The notes beneath the pieces are model-generated. The model saw nothing but the letters and a program-made list of their open reading frames with translations, was not told the DNA's origin and ran no database searches. A program made the translations under genes and the position numbers. A DNA stretch of 64,000 bases, from assembly GCF_030758975.1 (NCBI RefSeq), contig NZ_CP132359.1:946811-1010810 (forward strand), given 5' to 3'. Position 1 is the stretch's first letter. The number at the start of each line of letters is the position of its first letter. Positions 1-8,155 of this stretch are shown piece by piece. This DNA is from Bosea beijingensis (GTDB taxonomy: Bacteria > Pseudomonadota > Alphaproteobacteria > Rhizobiales > Beijerinckiaceae).

Positions 1-429
1 GGTCTCGGCAACATCATCTTCGACCCGACGGCCGAGCGCTATGGCGGCAAGGTCACCGGGAAAATCGCCTGGGAGCAGCTCAAGATCGACCTGTCGCTGC
101 AGATCGTCACCGCAAACGCGAAGGCGCCCGAGGTCACCAGCGAAGTCGGGGTGAAATACGGCGTGATCAGCCTGAACGCGACCAACAAGGTCGACCTGAC
201 GAAACCGAAAGTCGATCTGACGCTGCGGCTCAGCGCCAACAAGGATCGTTTCGGCCTGTCGGTTGCCGCCAATATCAAGGACGACAACGTCACCGGCAGC
301 GCCTCGGCCTCCTACAAAATCGCCGAGAGCCTGAAGCTGGGCGTCGATCTCAGCCGCAAGAACCGCCCCGACATGGGGAACCAGACCGAGAACATGATCA
401 TGTTCGAGCTCAAGGGCACGTTCCCCTGA
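1..429 (+). CDS. 3' part of a beta-rich protein of unknown function (5' truncated by window edge)
   Basis: The frame is open from base 1 to a TGA at 427-429, giving at least 142 residues, so the true start lies outside the window. The visible part alternates polar and hydrophobic residues and is rich in short predicted strands such as VDLTLRLSANKD and ASASYKIAESLKLGVDLS. This is the pattern of an outer-membrane barrel or a beta-sheet repeat protein. It ends in KGTFP rather than a classic terminal aromatic. I see no enzyme motif and do not recognise the family. It converges on glyA with a 31-base gap. Existence of the gene is likely from codon use and frame length; its function is unknown. Confidence 0.6.
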   Translation, partial: GLGNIIFDPTAERYGGKVTGKIAWEQLKIDLSLQIVTANAKAPEVTSEVGVKYGVISLNATNKVDLTKPKVDLTLRLSANKDRFGLSVAANIKDDNVTGSASASYKIAESLKLGVDLSRKNRPDMGNQTENMIMFELKGTFP

Positions 430-460
430 GCCCGAAGCATGCAGGTTCCCCGATCCCGCC

Positions 461-1759
461 TCAGTAGATCGGGAAGCGCGCCGTCAGCGCCTTGACCTTG
501 GCGGTGACCGCCTGCTCGATCGCGGCATTGCCTTCCTCGCCATGGGCCGCGAGACCGTCCAGCACCTCGGCTATCAGTTCGCCGACCTGCTTGAACTCGG
601 CGATGCCGAAGCCGCGCGAAGTCGCCGCCGGGGTGCCCAGGCGGATGCCCGAGGTCGTCATCGGCTTCTCGGGATCGAAGGGGATGCCGTTCTTGTTGCA
701 GGTGATGTGCGCACGGCCGAGCGCGGCTTCCGCCGCCTTGCCGGTCAGCTTCTTCGAGCGCAGGTCGACCAGCATCAGGTGGTTGTCGGTGCCGCCGGTG
801 ACGAGATCGAAGCCCTTCGACTTCAGCGTCTCGGCCAGCGCCTTGGCATTGGCGACGACGGCGTGGGCGTAGGTCTTGAACTCCGGCTGCAGCGCCTCGT
901 GGAACGAAACCGCCTTGGCGGCGATGACATGCATCAGCGGGCCGCCCTGGATGCCCGGGAAGATCGCCGAATTGACCTTCTTCGCGATCGCCTCGTCATT
1001 GGTCAGGATCATGCCGCCGCGCGGGCCGCGCAGGGTCTTGTGCGTCGTGGTGGTGACGACATGGGCATGCGGGAACGGCGAGGGATGCGCGCCGCCGGCG
1101 ACGAGCCCGGCGAAATGGGCGATGTCGACCATGAAATAAGCGCCGACCTTGTCGGCGATCTCGCGGAAGCGGGCGAAATCCCAGTGGCGGGCATAGGCCG
1201 AGCCGCCAGCGACGATGACCTTCGGCTTGTGCTCGACGGCGAGGCGCTCCATCGCGTCGTAGTCGATCATCTGGTCGACGACGCAGACGCCGTAGGAGAC
1301 GACGTTGAACCACTTGCCGGACTGGTTGACCGGCGCGCCATGGGTCAGGTGCCCGCCGGCAGCGAGGTCGAGGCCCATGAAGGTATCGCCGGGCTGCATC
1401 AGCGCCATGAAGACGCCCTGATTGGCCTGCGAGCCGGAGTTCGGCTGAACGTTGGCGTAAGCGCAGCCGAAGAGGCGCGTGGCGCGCTCGATCGCGAGCT
1501 TCTCGGCGATGTCGACGAACTGGCAGCCGCCATAATAGCGCCGGCCCGGATAACCCTCGGCATATTTGTTGGTCATCACCGAGCCCTGTGCTTCGAGCAC
1601 GGCGCGGGAGACGATGTTCTCGGAGGCGATCAGCTCGATCTCGTCGCGCTGGCGACCGAGCTCCAGGTCGATCGCGCGGGCGATCTCGGGATCGGCATCA
1701 TGCAGCGAGGCGCCGAAGAAGGAGTTCGAGAGGTGCTTGTTCAGCGCGGCGTCGGTCAT
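461..1759 (-). CDS. glyA: Serine hydroxymethyltransferase
   Basis: A 432-residue cytoplasmic PLP enzyme that interconverts serine and glycine with tetrahydrofolate, the main source of one-carbon units. The full length matches the family. The family signature [11 protein letters not shown] is present, with the PLP-binding lysine at about residue 241. The substrate-binding region [14 protein letters not shown] (about 41-54) and the motif [11 protein letters not shown] (about 103-113) are intact. The ATG at 1759 is preceded by an AGGAG ribosome site in the short gap after the MerR regulator, which is on the same strand 120 bases upstream. I saw no glycine riboswitch-like leader. Identification is secure. 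Confidence 0.97.
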   Translation of the reverse strand: MTDAALNKHLSNSFFGASLHDADPEIARAIDLELGRQRDEIELIASENIVSRAVLEAQGSVMTNKYAEGYPGRRYYGGCQFVDIAEKLAIERATRLFGCAYANVQPNSGSQANQGVFMALMQPGDTFMGLDLAAGGHLTHGAPVNQSGKWFNVVSYGVCVVDQMIDYDAMERLAVEHKPKVIVAGGSAYARHWDFARFREIADKVGAYFMVDIAHFAGLVAGGAHPSPFPHAHVVTTTTHKTLRGPRGGMILTNDEAIAKKVNSAIFPGIQGGPLMHVIAAKAVSFHEALQPEFKTYAHAVVANAKALAETLKSKGFDLVTGGTDNHLMLVDLRSKKLTGKAAEAALGRAHITCNKNGIPFDPEKPMTTSGIRLGTPAATSRGFGIAEFKQVGELIAEVLDGLAAHGEEGNAAIEQAVTAKVKALTARFPIY

Positions 1760-1879
1760 GTCCGGCTCCTGAAGTTCAACGGCCGGTGGGCGCCCGGCTT
1801 CGTCGCGGCTCCCCTATCATGTGGCGGGAGGCTGTCCAAGCGATAGATGCCGCGGCGGAAAAGCTGCATCGCCGCAGCG

Positions 1880-2344
1880 TCAACCGCCCGGCTTTTGCCG
1901 CTTCGGCAGCAATTTCTTCTCCGCGGCTGGGCGGGACGGCGTGTAGGCGAGCGGCCGGCGCGACGCCGTGCGCAGCAGCGCCCGGAAGGTCGGGCATTCC
2001 AGATGAGTCGGCGCCCGGCAATCCGCGACGTGGCGGAGCGCGTCCCGCAGCGTCCTCAACCCGATCATCTGCCGCTGCAATTCGTCGGCCCGCTCCCGCA
2101 ACTGCTCGCGCGGGATGTTCGGCTGCCCGTCCGCGCCGAACATCGCGGCGATCTCGTCCAGCGAGAAGCCCGCGGTCTTGCCGAGCCCGATCAGCGACAG
2201 CCTGAGCAGGACATCAGGATCGTATTGCCGGCGCAGGCCGCGCCGCCCGTCCGAGCGGATGAGGCCGATCTCCTCGTAATAGCGCAGGGTCGAGGCCGGC
2301 ACGCCGGAGCGTTCCGCGACCTCTCCGATATCCAGCAACAGCAT
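1880..2344 (-). CDS. MerR-family transcriptional regulator
   Basis: About 154 residues with a MerR winged helix-turn-helix at the N-terminus (LLDIGEVAERSGVPASTLRYYEEIGLI), then the dimerisation helix (RERADELQRQMIGLRTLRDAL) and a C-terminal tail with two cysteines (DCRAPTHLEC). A longer reading back to 2401 exists, but the ATG at 2344 places the family's usual start (MLLLDIGEVAE) correctly and frees the operator. The gene is divergent from an MFS exporter whose promoter has a 19-base spacer holding a perfect palindrome, so this protein probably senses a compound and induces the exporter. The ligand is unknown. The two cysteines could bind metal or sense redox state, but the spacing is not the SoxR four-cysteine cluster. 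Confidence 0.88.
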   Translation of the reverse strand: MLLLDIGEVAERSGVPASTLRYYEEIGLIRSDGRRGLRRQYDPDVLLRLSLIGLGKTAGFSLDEIAAMFGADGQPNIPREQLRERADELQRQMIGLRTLRDALRHVADCRAPTHLECPTFRALLRTASRRPLAYTPSRPAAEKKLLPKRQKPGG

Positions 2345-2346
2345 GC

Positions 2347-2377
2347 TTGACCTCAAGTCGACTTGAATTTGTAGGCT
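2347..2377 (+). promoter_or_regulatory. MerR-type promoter with 19-bp spacer and palindromic operator
   Basis: The -35 element TTGACC (2347-2352) and the -10 element TAGGCT (2372-2377) are separated by 19 bases, longer than the usual 17. The overlong spacer is the hallmark of promoters that MerR-family activators untwist. Inside the spacer lies a perfect 14-base palindrome, TCAAGTCGACTTGA (2353-2366). The element sits between the divergent MerR and MFS genes and reads toward the MFS gene. The call comes directly from the sequence plus the known MerR mechanism; the regulator-promoter pairing is inferred from adjacency. Confidence 0.75.
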
Positions 2378-2412
2378 CTGCCGAACGCATGAAAACGACA
2401 AGAGGAAAAATC

Positions 2413-3624
2413 ATGGAAAGCCTTGCTGCAGCACGAGAAAGAGCGATCTGGATGGACCCGCGCGCCATCGCGCTCCTGCTGGCGGCATCGCTCACCACCA
2501 TGGCAAATGCGACGATCAGCCCGGCGCTGCCGGGCATCGAGCGGCTGTTCGCCGATGACCCGAACGCCGCGATGCTGACGCGGCTGCTGGTGCCGGCGCC
2601 TTCGCTCAGCGTCGCGCTGTTCGCGCCGCTCGCAGGCCTTGCCGCCGATCGGCTCGGCCGGCGCGCGATGCTGCTGGCCGGTGTCGTTCTGTTCGTGATT
2701 GCGGGCTGCGCAGGGCTCGCCCTGCCCGACCTGCCATCGATCTTCGCCAGCCGCCTCGTGCTCGGCGTCGCCGTTGCGCTGATCATGACCGCACAGACCG
2801 CGCTGATCGGCGACTATTTCAGCGGAGACGACCGCAACGCATTGACCGGCTTGCAGATCTCGGCGCGGAACTTCGGCGGGCTGGTCTTCATCTCGCTGGC
2901 CGGCTGGGCCGCAACCCTGTCGCCTCGCCTGCCCTTCGCGATCTATGGGCTGGCGGCGATGTTCCTGCCGCTGATGTGGCTGGCCATCATCGAGCCGCCG
3001 CGCCTCGCGGCCGCGCCAGGTGCCCTGCCGGCAAGCGGCGATGATGGGCATCCGTCCTGGCGCAGCCTGCTCGCCGCGCTCGTCCTGCTCCAGGGCCTGA
3101 CGAACATGATCTTCTTCCTGATGCCGACGCAGATCTCGTTCTTCCTGGAGGCCAGCGGCTATGACAGTGCGGTGATGACCGGAACGGTACTCGGCCTGCT
3201 GATGATTTCGGGCGGCTGTTCCGCCCTGCTCTATCGGCGCATCCGGCAGATGATCGGCTCCGCGGGCCTCTTCGCCGCCGGCTATGCCGCGATGGCGCTT
3301 GGTTTCCTGTTCCTGTCGCGCTCGGCATCGATTTCGACACTGTTCACGGCAGCGCTCCTGATCGGCGCCGGTTATGCGCTGGTGTCGCCGAGCTTCGTCG
3401 CGATGGCGCTCGATCTCGCGCCCCGACGGTCGCGAGGCCTGGCGGGCGGCATCCTGACCGCATCGATCTTCATCGGCCAGTTCTGCTCTCCGCTGGCCAG
3501 CACGCCGCTGATCGCCGCCCATAGCTATGCGATCTTGTTCAGCAGCACCGCCTGGCTGCTCGCGGTCATGGCGGTCGCGGCGACAGGAGCGCGTTTCTCG
3601 AGGCTTTCGCGCGTCGGGGGCTGA
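2413..3624 (+). CDS. MFS transporter, probable drug/metabolite exporter
   Basis: About 403 residues with twelve hydrophobic segments, typical of a 12-TM major facilitator. The loop after TM2 carries the conserved LAADRLGRRAML motif (about residues 77-88), the MFS motif-A signature. The ATG at 2413 is chosen over upstream in-frame starts because AGAGGA lies 6 bases before it and because it follows the MerR-type promoter. It should pump a small molecule out across the inner membrane. The substrate cannot be read from sequence. Control by the divergent MerR protein is likely. The long antisense reading frame across this gene is a high-GC shadow. Confidence 0.88.
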   Translation: MESLAAARERAIWMDPRAIALLLAASLTTMANATISPALPGIERLFADDPNAAMLTRLLVPAPSLSVALFAPLAGLAADRLGRRAMLLAGVVLFVIAGCAGLALPDLPSIFASRLVLGVAVALIMTAQTALIGDYFSGDDRNALTGLQISARNFGGLVFISLAGWAATLSPRLPFAIYGLAAMFLPLMWLAIIEPPRLAAAPGALPASGDDGHPSWRSLLAALVLLQGLTNMIFFLMPTQISFFLEASGYDSAVMTGTVLGLLMISGGCSALLYRRIRQMIGSAGLFAAGYAAMALGFLFLSRSASISTLFTAALLIGAGYALVSPSFVAMALDLAPRRSRGLAGGILTASIFIGQFCSPLASTPLIAAHSYAILFSSTAWLLAVMAVAATGARFSRLSRVGG

Positions 3625-3781
3625 CCGGGACAGCCGCTCCCGTGCGGTTCCGACGCAGAGACACTGAGGGCGGGCGTCGGGCCACCGCGGCAGCGGTGCC
3701 CCCGGCGCCCGCCTTAATGGTTAACAAATCATGGCTTGCAGCTTGCTGCGCATGACCTAGCGCAACACTGGATGCCTCTCG

Positions 3782-4132
3782 ATGACACAAAACGCCCCAA
3801 AACAGAACGCGAGTCCCGTTCCAGATTCGGCTCAGCCGATCTCCAGGCAGCTCAAGAAGGTATTTCTCGGCGGCGCGAGCGTCTTCGTCCTGTCGATGCC
3901 GTTGCTGAGCCAGGAGGCGTCAGCCGAGACCTGGACGGTGACCAGACAGTACTATCCGGGCGGCTCCACCAGCGTCTATCGCTCGCTGCCGGACGGCGAC
4001 GGCAACGTCGCTCGCCTCAACAATCCAGCGCCGGGAAACAACTGCCCCGTTCCGGCCTTCGAAGTCCTGAATCCGGGCCCGGGCGAAGCGCGCTGCGTCG
4101 GCTATGTCGCGCCATCCTGGCTGACGCGCTGA
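3782..4132 (+). CDS. Small exported protein of unknown function
   Basis: A 116-residue protein with a long polar N-region (about 25 residues), a hydrophobic core (VFLGGASVFVLSMPLL) and a likely signal peptidase site after EASA, leaving a mature domain of about 67 residues starting ETWTV. The mature part has two cysteines (NNCPVP and EARCVG) that could pair in the periplasm. There is no strong Shine-Dalgarno sequence before the ATG. A strong terminator follows 15 bases after the stop, which supports a real transcribed gene. I do not recognise the family. Confidence 0.6.
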   Translation: MTQNAPKQNASPVPDSAQPISRQLKKVFLGGASVFVLSMPLLSQEASAETWTVTRQYYPGGSTSVYRSLPDGDGNVARLNNPAPGNNCPVPAFEVLNPGPGEARCVGYVAPSWLTR

Positions 4133-4147
4133 GATCTGCAACCCACG

Positions 4148-4177
4148 AAAAAGCCCGCCGGAAGCCGGCGGGCTTTT
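4148..4177. terminator. Bidirectional rho-independent terminator
   Basis: An 11-bp perfect stem, AAGCCCGCCGG (4151-4161) paired with CCGGCGGGCTT (4165-4175), with a 3-base loop. It is flanked by an A-run on the left and a T-run on the right. It lies between the small exported protein (+) and the L,D-transpeptidase (-), which converge, and can serve both. Confidence 0.9.
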
Positions 4178-4201
4178 CAAAACGCGCGTGAAGACCAGGC
4201 C

Positions 4202-5446
4202 TCAGATGTCCTGATCGCCCTGCAGCGCGGCAACGGGGGCCGGGCCGAGGCCGTCCTTGTTGTAGATGTCGTCGCGGAACTGCACGCCCCCGTCCGGCGT
4301 CGCCCAGGCGGTGACATAAACCCAGTAGCATGGCACCGGATTGGAGATGCGCGCGTTCACTCTCTCGCCGGACTGGATCGTCTCGTCGATCTTGGCGCGG
4401 TCCCAGCCAGGGGTCTCCTTGAGGAGCCAGCCGATATAGTCGCGCACGTTCTGGACACGGATGCAGCCCGAGGAGACGAAGCGGTAATCGTCGCCGAAGA
4501 TTCCCTTCGACGGCGTGTCGTGCATGTAGACGCCGTCCTTACTCGGCGTGTTGATGCGCACGAAGCCGAGCGAGTTGAACTCGCCGCCCGGATCCTGCCG
4601 GAAGGTGTAGCGCGTCGCCTCGTCGGAATTCCAGTTGACCTGCGACGACGGGATTTCCGCGCCGGAGGGGCCGATGATGCGGATCCTGTTCTCGGCCAGG
4701 TAGTTCGGCTCCTTGCGCATCTTCGGGATCAGATCTTTGCGGATGATCGAAGCCGGAACGGTCCAGTTGGGATTGAAATTGATCTCGGGGATCTTGGTCT
4801 GCAGCAGCGGCGACTGGCGGTCGGCACGGCCGACGCCGGCGGCATGGCGCGTCGCGACATGGCCGTTCTCGACCGTCTCGACCGCGGCAGCCGGGATGTT
4901 GGCCACGACATAGCGGTTGCCGAGATTGCCGGACCAGCTCCGCAGACGGACGACATTGGTCTCGAGCTGGCGGATACGGCGGTCGATCGGCACGTTGAGC
5001 GCGGCGACGGTGGCGCGGTTGATCGAGCCGGTCGTCGACAGGCCGACGCGCGACTGGAAGCGGCGCACGCCCGCCTCGACATAGGAATCGTAAATGCTGC
5101 TTTCGCCGGCCGCGGCGTCGAGATCGCCGGTGACGATCAGGCGGCGGCGCAGAGCCACGACCCCCGGCCCCTTGGCGCCGACGCTCATCCGCTCGGGCAA
5201 CTGGACCTGCGGCCAGCCGCCGCGCGCGGCGAGATCGCGATAGGCGACGATCGCCTGCTCGGTCGCCTGCAGCGCCTCGGCCGACAGCATCGGCGTGGAG
5301 GAGCGCGCCACGGCGTTGCGGGCGCCGGCATCGTAGCTCTGGCGCCATTCGGCCTGCTGGGCGAGCGCCGGTGCGGCGGCAGCCGTGGCGGCGCTCGAAA
5401 GCAAAGCCAGCACGGTTTCGCGGCGGGTCAGGCTCAACTGCGACAT
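4202..5446 (-). CDS. L,D-transpeptidase (YcbB-like) with peptidoglycan-binding domain
   Basis: About 414 residues. The N-terminus has a twin-arginine-like stretch (LTRRETVLAL) followed by a hydrophobic alanine-rich segment ending APALAQQ, so it is exported, perhaps by Tat. A PG-binding domain (about 88-150) is followed by the YkuD catalytic domain (about 178-345) with H309 in YMHDTPSK and the nucleophile C328 in SSGCIRVQN. Such enzymes make 3-3 peptidoglycan cross-links or attach proteins to the wall. The ATG at 5446 is preferred because GAGGGAAGAG precedes it and the signal starts there. It lies downstream of an LdtR-like regulator on the same strand, matching the ldtR/ldtP association known in Liberibacter and rhizobia. 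Confidence 0.92.
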   Translation of the reverse strand: MSQLSLTRRETVLALLSSAATAAAAPALAQQAEWRQSYDAGARNAVARSSTPMLSAEALQATEQAIVAYRDLAARGGWPQVQLPERMSVGAKGPGVVALRRRLIVTGDLDAAAGESSIYDSYVEAGVRRFQSRVGLSTTGSINRATVAALNVPIDRRIRQLETNVVRLRSWSGNLGNRYVVANIPAAAVETVENGHVATRHAAGVGRADRQSPLLQTKIPEINFNPNWTVPASIIRKDLIPKMRKEPNYLAENRIRIIGPSGAEIPSSQVNWNSDEATRYTFRQDPGGEFNSLGFVRINTPSKDGVYMHDTPSKGIFGDDYRFVSSGCIRVQNVRDYIGWLLKETPGWDRAKIDETIQSGERVNARISNPVPCYWVYVTAWATPDGGVQFRDDIYNKDGLGPAPVAALQGDQDI

Positions 5447-5750
5447 CTCTTCCCTCTTCAAGGCTTCACGCGAGCACGCCGGCCACAAGAAAACGCCGCC
5501 TGAACGGGCGACGCTGGCGACGCGATGCGCGGCGGACAAGCTCTCGGCCGTCGACGGTGTCCTAGCACAGTTAACGAGGCGTGATGACAGAGGCGAATTT
5601 AGGGCATGGCCCGCTTTTGCCGCATGCATGGCAGCAAAACCACAGTCGAGGTCGCAGCTCGACAAAGCCGTATGGGCACGACCGGGATGACCTCCCTGTC
5701 GTGCCCCTGCCAGGCGGGCAGCATTCGAATGCCGGAAACCGGCTGATACC
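5447..5750. other. Intergenic region between ldtR-like gene and L,D-transpeptidase gene
   Basis: About 300 bases with no convincing gene. An in-frame upstream extension of the transpeptidase runs into it, but it lacks a ribosome site and would bury the signal peptide. It probably holds the transpeptidase promoter and, by analogy with other ldtR/ldtP loci, a binding site for the MarR regulator. I could not identify a clear operator by eye. Confidence 0.5.
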
Positions 5751-6263
5751 TCAGAGCTTGTAGCGGATCTGGTCGGTCCAGAAGCGCTCGAGGCGCAGCA
5801 GAGCGTTGTTCATCCGCTCGAAGTCGTCGGCCGCGATGCCGCCGATCTGCTCGACCGTGCGGACATGCTTGTCGTACACGCCCTTCACGATATCGTGCAC
5901 GCTGGCGCCCTTTTCGGTCAGGCTGATGCGGACCGAGCGGCGGTCGATGCGCGAGCGGGCATGATGGAGATAGCCGAGCTCGACCAGCTTCTTGACGTTG
6001 TAGGAGACGTTCGAGCCGAGATAGTAGCCGCGGGTGCGCAGCTCGCTGGCCGACAGCTCGGCATCGCCGATATTGTAGAGCAGCAGGGCCTGCACGCTGT
6101 TGACGTCGTCCCGGCCGCGGCGCTCGAACTCATCCTTGATGACGTCGAGCAGGCGGCGATGCAGCCGCTCCACCAGCGTGAGAGACTCAAGATAAAGAGG
6201 CTTCACGTTGAGATCTGCATCGCCGGTCTTGGCAACCTCAGAAGTCTTGACGCTCGCTTTCAT
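5751..6263 (-). CDS. ldtR: MarR-family regulator, LdtR-like
   Basis: About 170 residues with a winged-helix MarR core: SVQALLLYNIGDAELSASEL, then the recognition region GYYLGSNVSYNVKKLVELGY, then the wing RSRIDRRSVRISLTEKG. Long N- and C-terminal helices form the dimer. The sequence is close to the Hyphomicrobiales LdtR group, which in Candidatus Liberibacter asiaticus controls an L,D-transpeptidase gene. Here the transpeptidase is the next gene on the same strand. The ATG at 6263 is chosen since the family begins near MKASVK and a GGCGGGA site precedes it. The regulatory link is inferred from homology and adjacency. Confidence 0.85.
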   Translation of the reverse strand: MKASVKTSEVAKTGDADLNVKPLYLESLTLVERLHRRLLDVIKDEFERRGRDDVNSVQALLLYNIGDAELSASELRTRGYYLGSNVSYNVKKLVELGYLHHARSRIDRRSVRISLTEKGASVHDIVKGVYDKHVRTVEQIGGIAADDFERMNNALLRLERFWTDQIRYKL

Positions 6264-6572
6264 GGTATATCCCGCCTGTTGTGTGTCGGCCAGGATTTGT
6301 CTCCCGGTCCGCTTCTGAAACACACCATAAGCTGGAGCGGATGAAAACGAGTTTAAATATCAGGATGAATCAGGGATTTACCCCTTTGAGTGAATCGTAA
6401 GTGAAGCCAGAAACGCTTAAGCTAAAGCGATTCTTACCATGACTCGGGGCAATCGAGGGGTCAGGCGGCCAACCCGCGCCGTCATCCCGGGCGCGGTGCA
6501 GCACGAAGCGGTGCGTCGCAGACACGGGACCGCGTAACGAGAAACGCGCCCCGGTCACGCACGCGCCGACAG
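6264..6572. other. Intergenic region upstream of ldtR with GANTC cluster, palindrome and repeat C half-copy
   Basis: About 309 bases without a gene. The ldtR-proximal half is AT-richer and carries three GANTC sites (6367-6371, 6392-6396, 6429-6433) and the imperfect palindrome CGCTTAAGCTAAAGCG (6414-6429), which are candidate regulatory sequences. The far half holds a single arm of intergenic repeat family C at 6481-6550. Confidence 0.55.
6481..6550 (-). repeat. Intergenic repeat family C, single arm
   Basis: This 70-base segment, beginning GTCATCCCGGGCGCGG, is a near copy in reverse orientation of the right arm of the larger palindromic element at 9775-9907 (for example, the shared TTCTCGTTACGCGG block). 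It lies between ldtR and the DUF6163 gene. Confidence 0.75.
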
Positions 6573-7019
6573 CTACTCGGCCTCGTTCTCGGCCGCCCAG
6601 GTCGCCAGGAAATAGACTGCGATCAGCCCGATATAGAGGCCGACCAGCCAAGCCGTCATCGGCACGAAGCGCGGGAAGAGGAAGCTCAGCAGTATCTGGC
6701 TGATCGCGGCCAGCAGCCAGAGCACGCCGCCCCAGGTCGATGTCAGCCAGAGGCCCACCGCCGCGACGAGATCGATCACCGCGAAATAGACGATGATCGC
6801 CTGGTAGCTCAGCAACCGGTTCTCGAAGGGCGGCTGCGGATTGCCGGGCAGGCCGAAGATCACCATCCAGGCGGTCAGCCCCTTGGCGAGCCAGAAGGCC
6901 GAGAGCAGACGCAGGAACCAGACGAGGACGAGCCGCCAGCGGTTCGCCTGCTTGCCCTCGGCTTCGCCCGTCCGGGCGCCGCGCAGGGCCTCGCCATCTC
7001 CGCCCAGGCCCAAGCTCAA
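6573..7019 (-). CDS. DUF6163-like small integral membrane protein
   Basis: A 148-residue protein with a polar N-terminal tail of about 25 residues and four hydrophobic segments (about 29-54, 70-92, 95-115 and 120-140). It matches, from memory, the DUF6163 group of four-TM proteins in Hyphomicrobiales. No function is known. Its ATG overlaps the TGA of the acyl-CoA hydrolase gene by four bases (7016-7019), so the two are translated as a coupled pair. The link to branched-chain catabolism is positional only. Confidence 0.7.
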   Translation of the reverse strand: MSLGLGGDGEALRGARTGEAEGKQANRWRLVLVWFLRLLSAFWLAKGLTAWMVIFGLPGNPQPPFENRLLSYQAIIVYFAVIDLVAAVGLWLTSTWGGVLWLLAAISQILLSFLFPRFVPMTAWLVGLYIGLIAVYFLATWAAENEAE

Positions 7020-8071
7020 CCCTCCAGCTTCAGTTCGGCGGCGCCGAGCGGCGCGAAATAGGCGTCGATATCGGCCTGTCGGACCTCGTCCAGCGTCGTC
7101 GGCTGCCAGCGTGGCGCCTGATCCTTGTCGATCACTACGGCGCGCACGCCCTCATAGAAATCATGCCCGCGGGCGATGCGCGAGACGATGCGGTATTCGG
7201 TACGCATCGCCTCGGCGAAGTCGAGTCTTCCTCCGCGGCGCATCTGCTCGAAGGCGATGGCGACGCTGGTCGGCGACTTCACCGCGATGGTCTGCAGGAG
7301 CTTTCCGGCGAAGGCGCTGCCCTTCTCGGCCGCCTGCCTCAGGCGCGCGATCACCTCCGGCAGGCTGCCCGCCGTGAAGGCATCGGCCATCACCGCCCTT
7401 TCGGCATGCAGGGGACCGGGCCCGCGCTGCAAGGTAAACCCGGCGAGGATATCGTCGAGCGAGCCGGGCTTCGTCAGCGCGTCGGCAAGCTCCGCCATGC
7501 GCTCGCTGGGGACGCCATGGGTCGCGAGGCCCGCCGCCAGCGCATCGGCCGCGCCGACCCGCTCGCCGGTGAGCGCGAGGAAGCCGCCGAAGCCGCCTTC
7601 GAGACGCGGCAAGGCATAGGTCGCGCCGACATCCGGGAAGAAGCCGATGCCGACCTCCGGCATGGCGAAGAGATAGCGATCGCCGGCGATGCGGTGGCTG
7701 CCATGCAGGGAGATGCCGACGCCGCCGCCCATGACGATGCCGTCGATCAGCGCGACATAGGGCTTGGGATAGGTCTTGATGCGGTGGTTGAGGATGTACT
7801 CCTCGCCCCAGAAGGCGAGCATCTCGTCATGGCGGCCAGCCTTGCCGCAATCATGCAGCCAGCGGATGTCGCCACCGGCCGAGAAAGCCTTCTCGCTGGT
7901 GCTGACCACGACGACGCGCGTGACCTGCGGGTCGTTCTCCCAGGTGTCGAGCGCGCGAGCGAGCTCGCGGACCATGCCGAGGCTCAACGCGTTCAGCGCC
8001 TTCGGCCGGTTGAGCACGACGACGCCGGCAGCGCCGCGAATCTCGCAGATGATCTCGCGATCTTCAGTCAT
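7016..8071 (-). CDS. Enoyl-CoA hydratase/isomerase family protein, probable 3-hydroxyisobutyryl-CoA hydrolase
   Basis: A 351-residue crotonase-fold enzyme. The oxyanion-hole region GIVMGGGVGISLHGSHRIAG (111-130) and the motif MPEVGIGFFPDVGATY (137-152), with E139 and D147, match the 3-hydroxyisobutyryl-CoA hydrolase branch, which releases 3-hydroxyisobutyrate in valine breakdown. The C-terminal extension also fits that branch better than short enoyl-CoA hydratases (about 260 residues). The gene is translationally coupled to the DUF6163-like gene downstream. The ATG at 8071 is the only good start. Other CoA substrates cannot be excluded. Confidence 0.88.
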   Translation of the reverse strand: MTEDREIICEIRGAAGVVVLNRPKALNALSLGMVRELARALDTWENDPQVTRVVVVSTSEKAFSAGGDIRWLHDCGKAGRHDEMLAFWGEEYILNHRIKTYPKPYVALIDGIVMGGGVGISLHGSHRIAGDRYLFAMPEVGIGFFPDVGATYALPRLEGGFGGFLALTGERVGAADALAAGLATHGVPSERMAELADALTKPGSLDDILAGFTLQRGPGPLHAERAVMADAFTAGSLPEVIARLRQAAEKGSAFAGKLLQTIAVKSPTSVAIAFEQMRRGGRLDFAEAMRTEYRIVSRIARGHDFYEGVRAVVIDKDQAPRWQPTTLDEVRQADIDAYFAPLGAAELKLEG

Positions 8072-8155
8072 GGTCCGATCCGGCCTCCGTGGGCAGCGGT
8101 TCTGGAAGGCGGGGCATGGCTTGTCAACGCGACGGATCGGCCATCCACCTGCGCA

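Noticed and set aside
428..476. Possible terminator hairpin between the first gene and glyA
   Set aside because: The TTCCCCGATC/GATCGGGAA arms overlap the glyA stop and lack a T-run, so the evidence is too weak for a call.
542..1846. A 434-residue plus-strand frame opposite glyA
   Set aside because: Glycine hydroxymethyltransferase on the other strand is unambiguous; the plus frame is a codon-bias shadow.
1760..1879. Possible glycine riboswitch ahead of glyA
   Set aside because: The 120-base gap lacks the paired conserved cores expected of such an aptamer and directly abuts the upstream gene.
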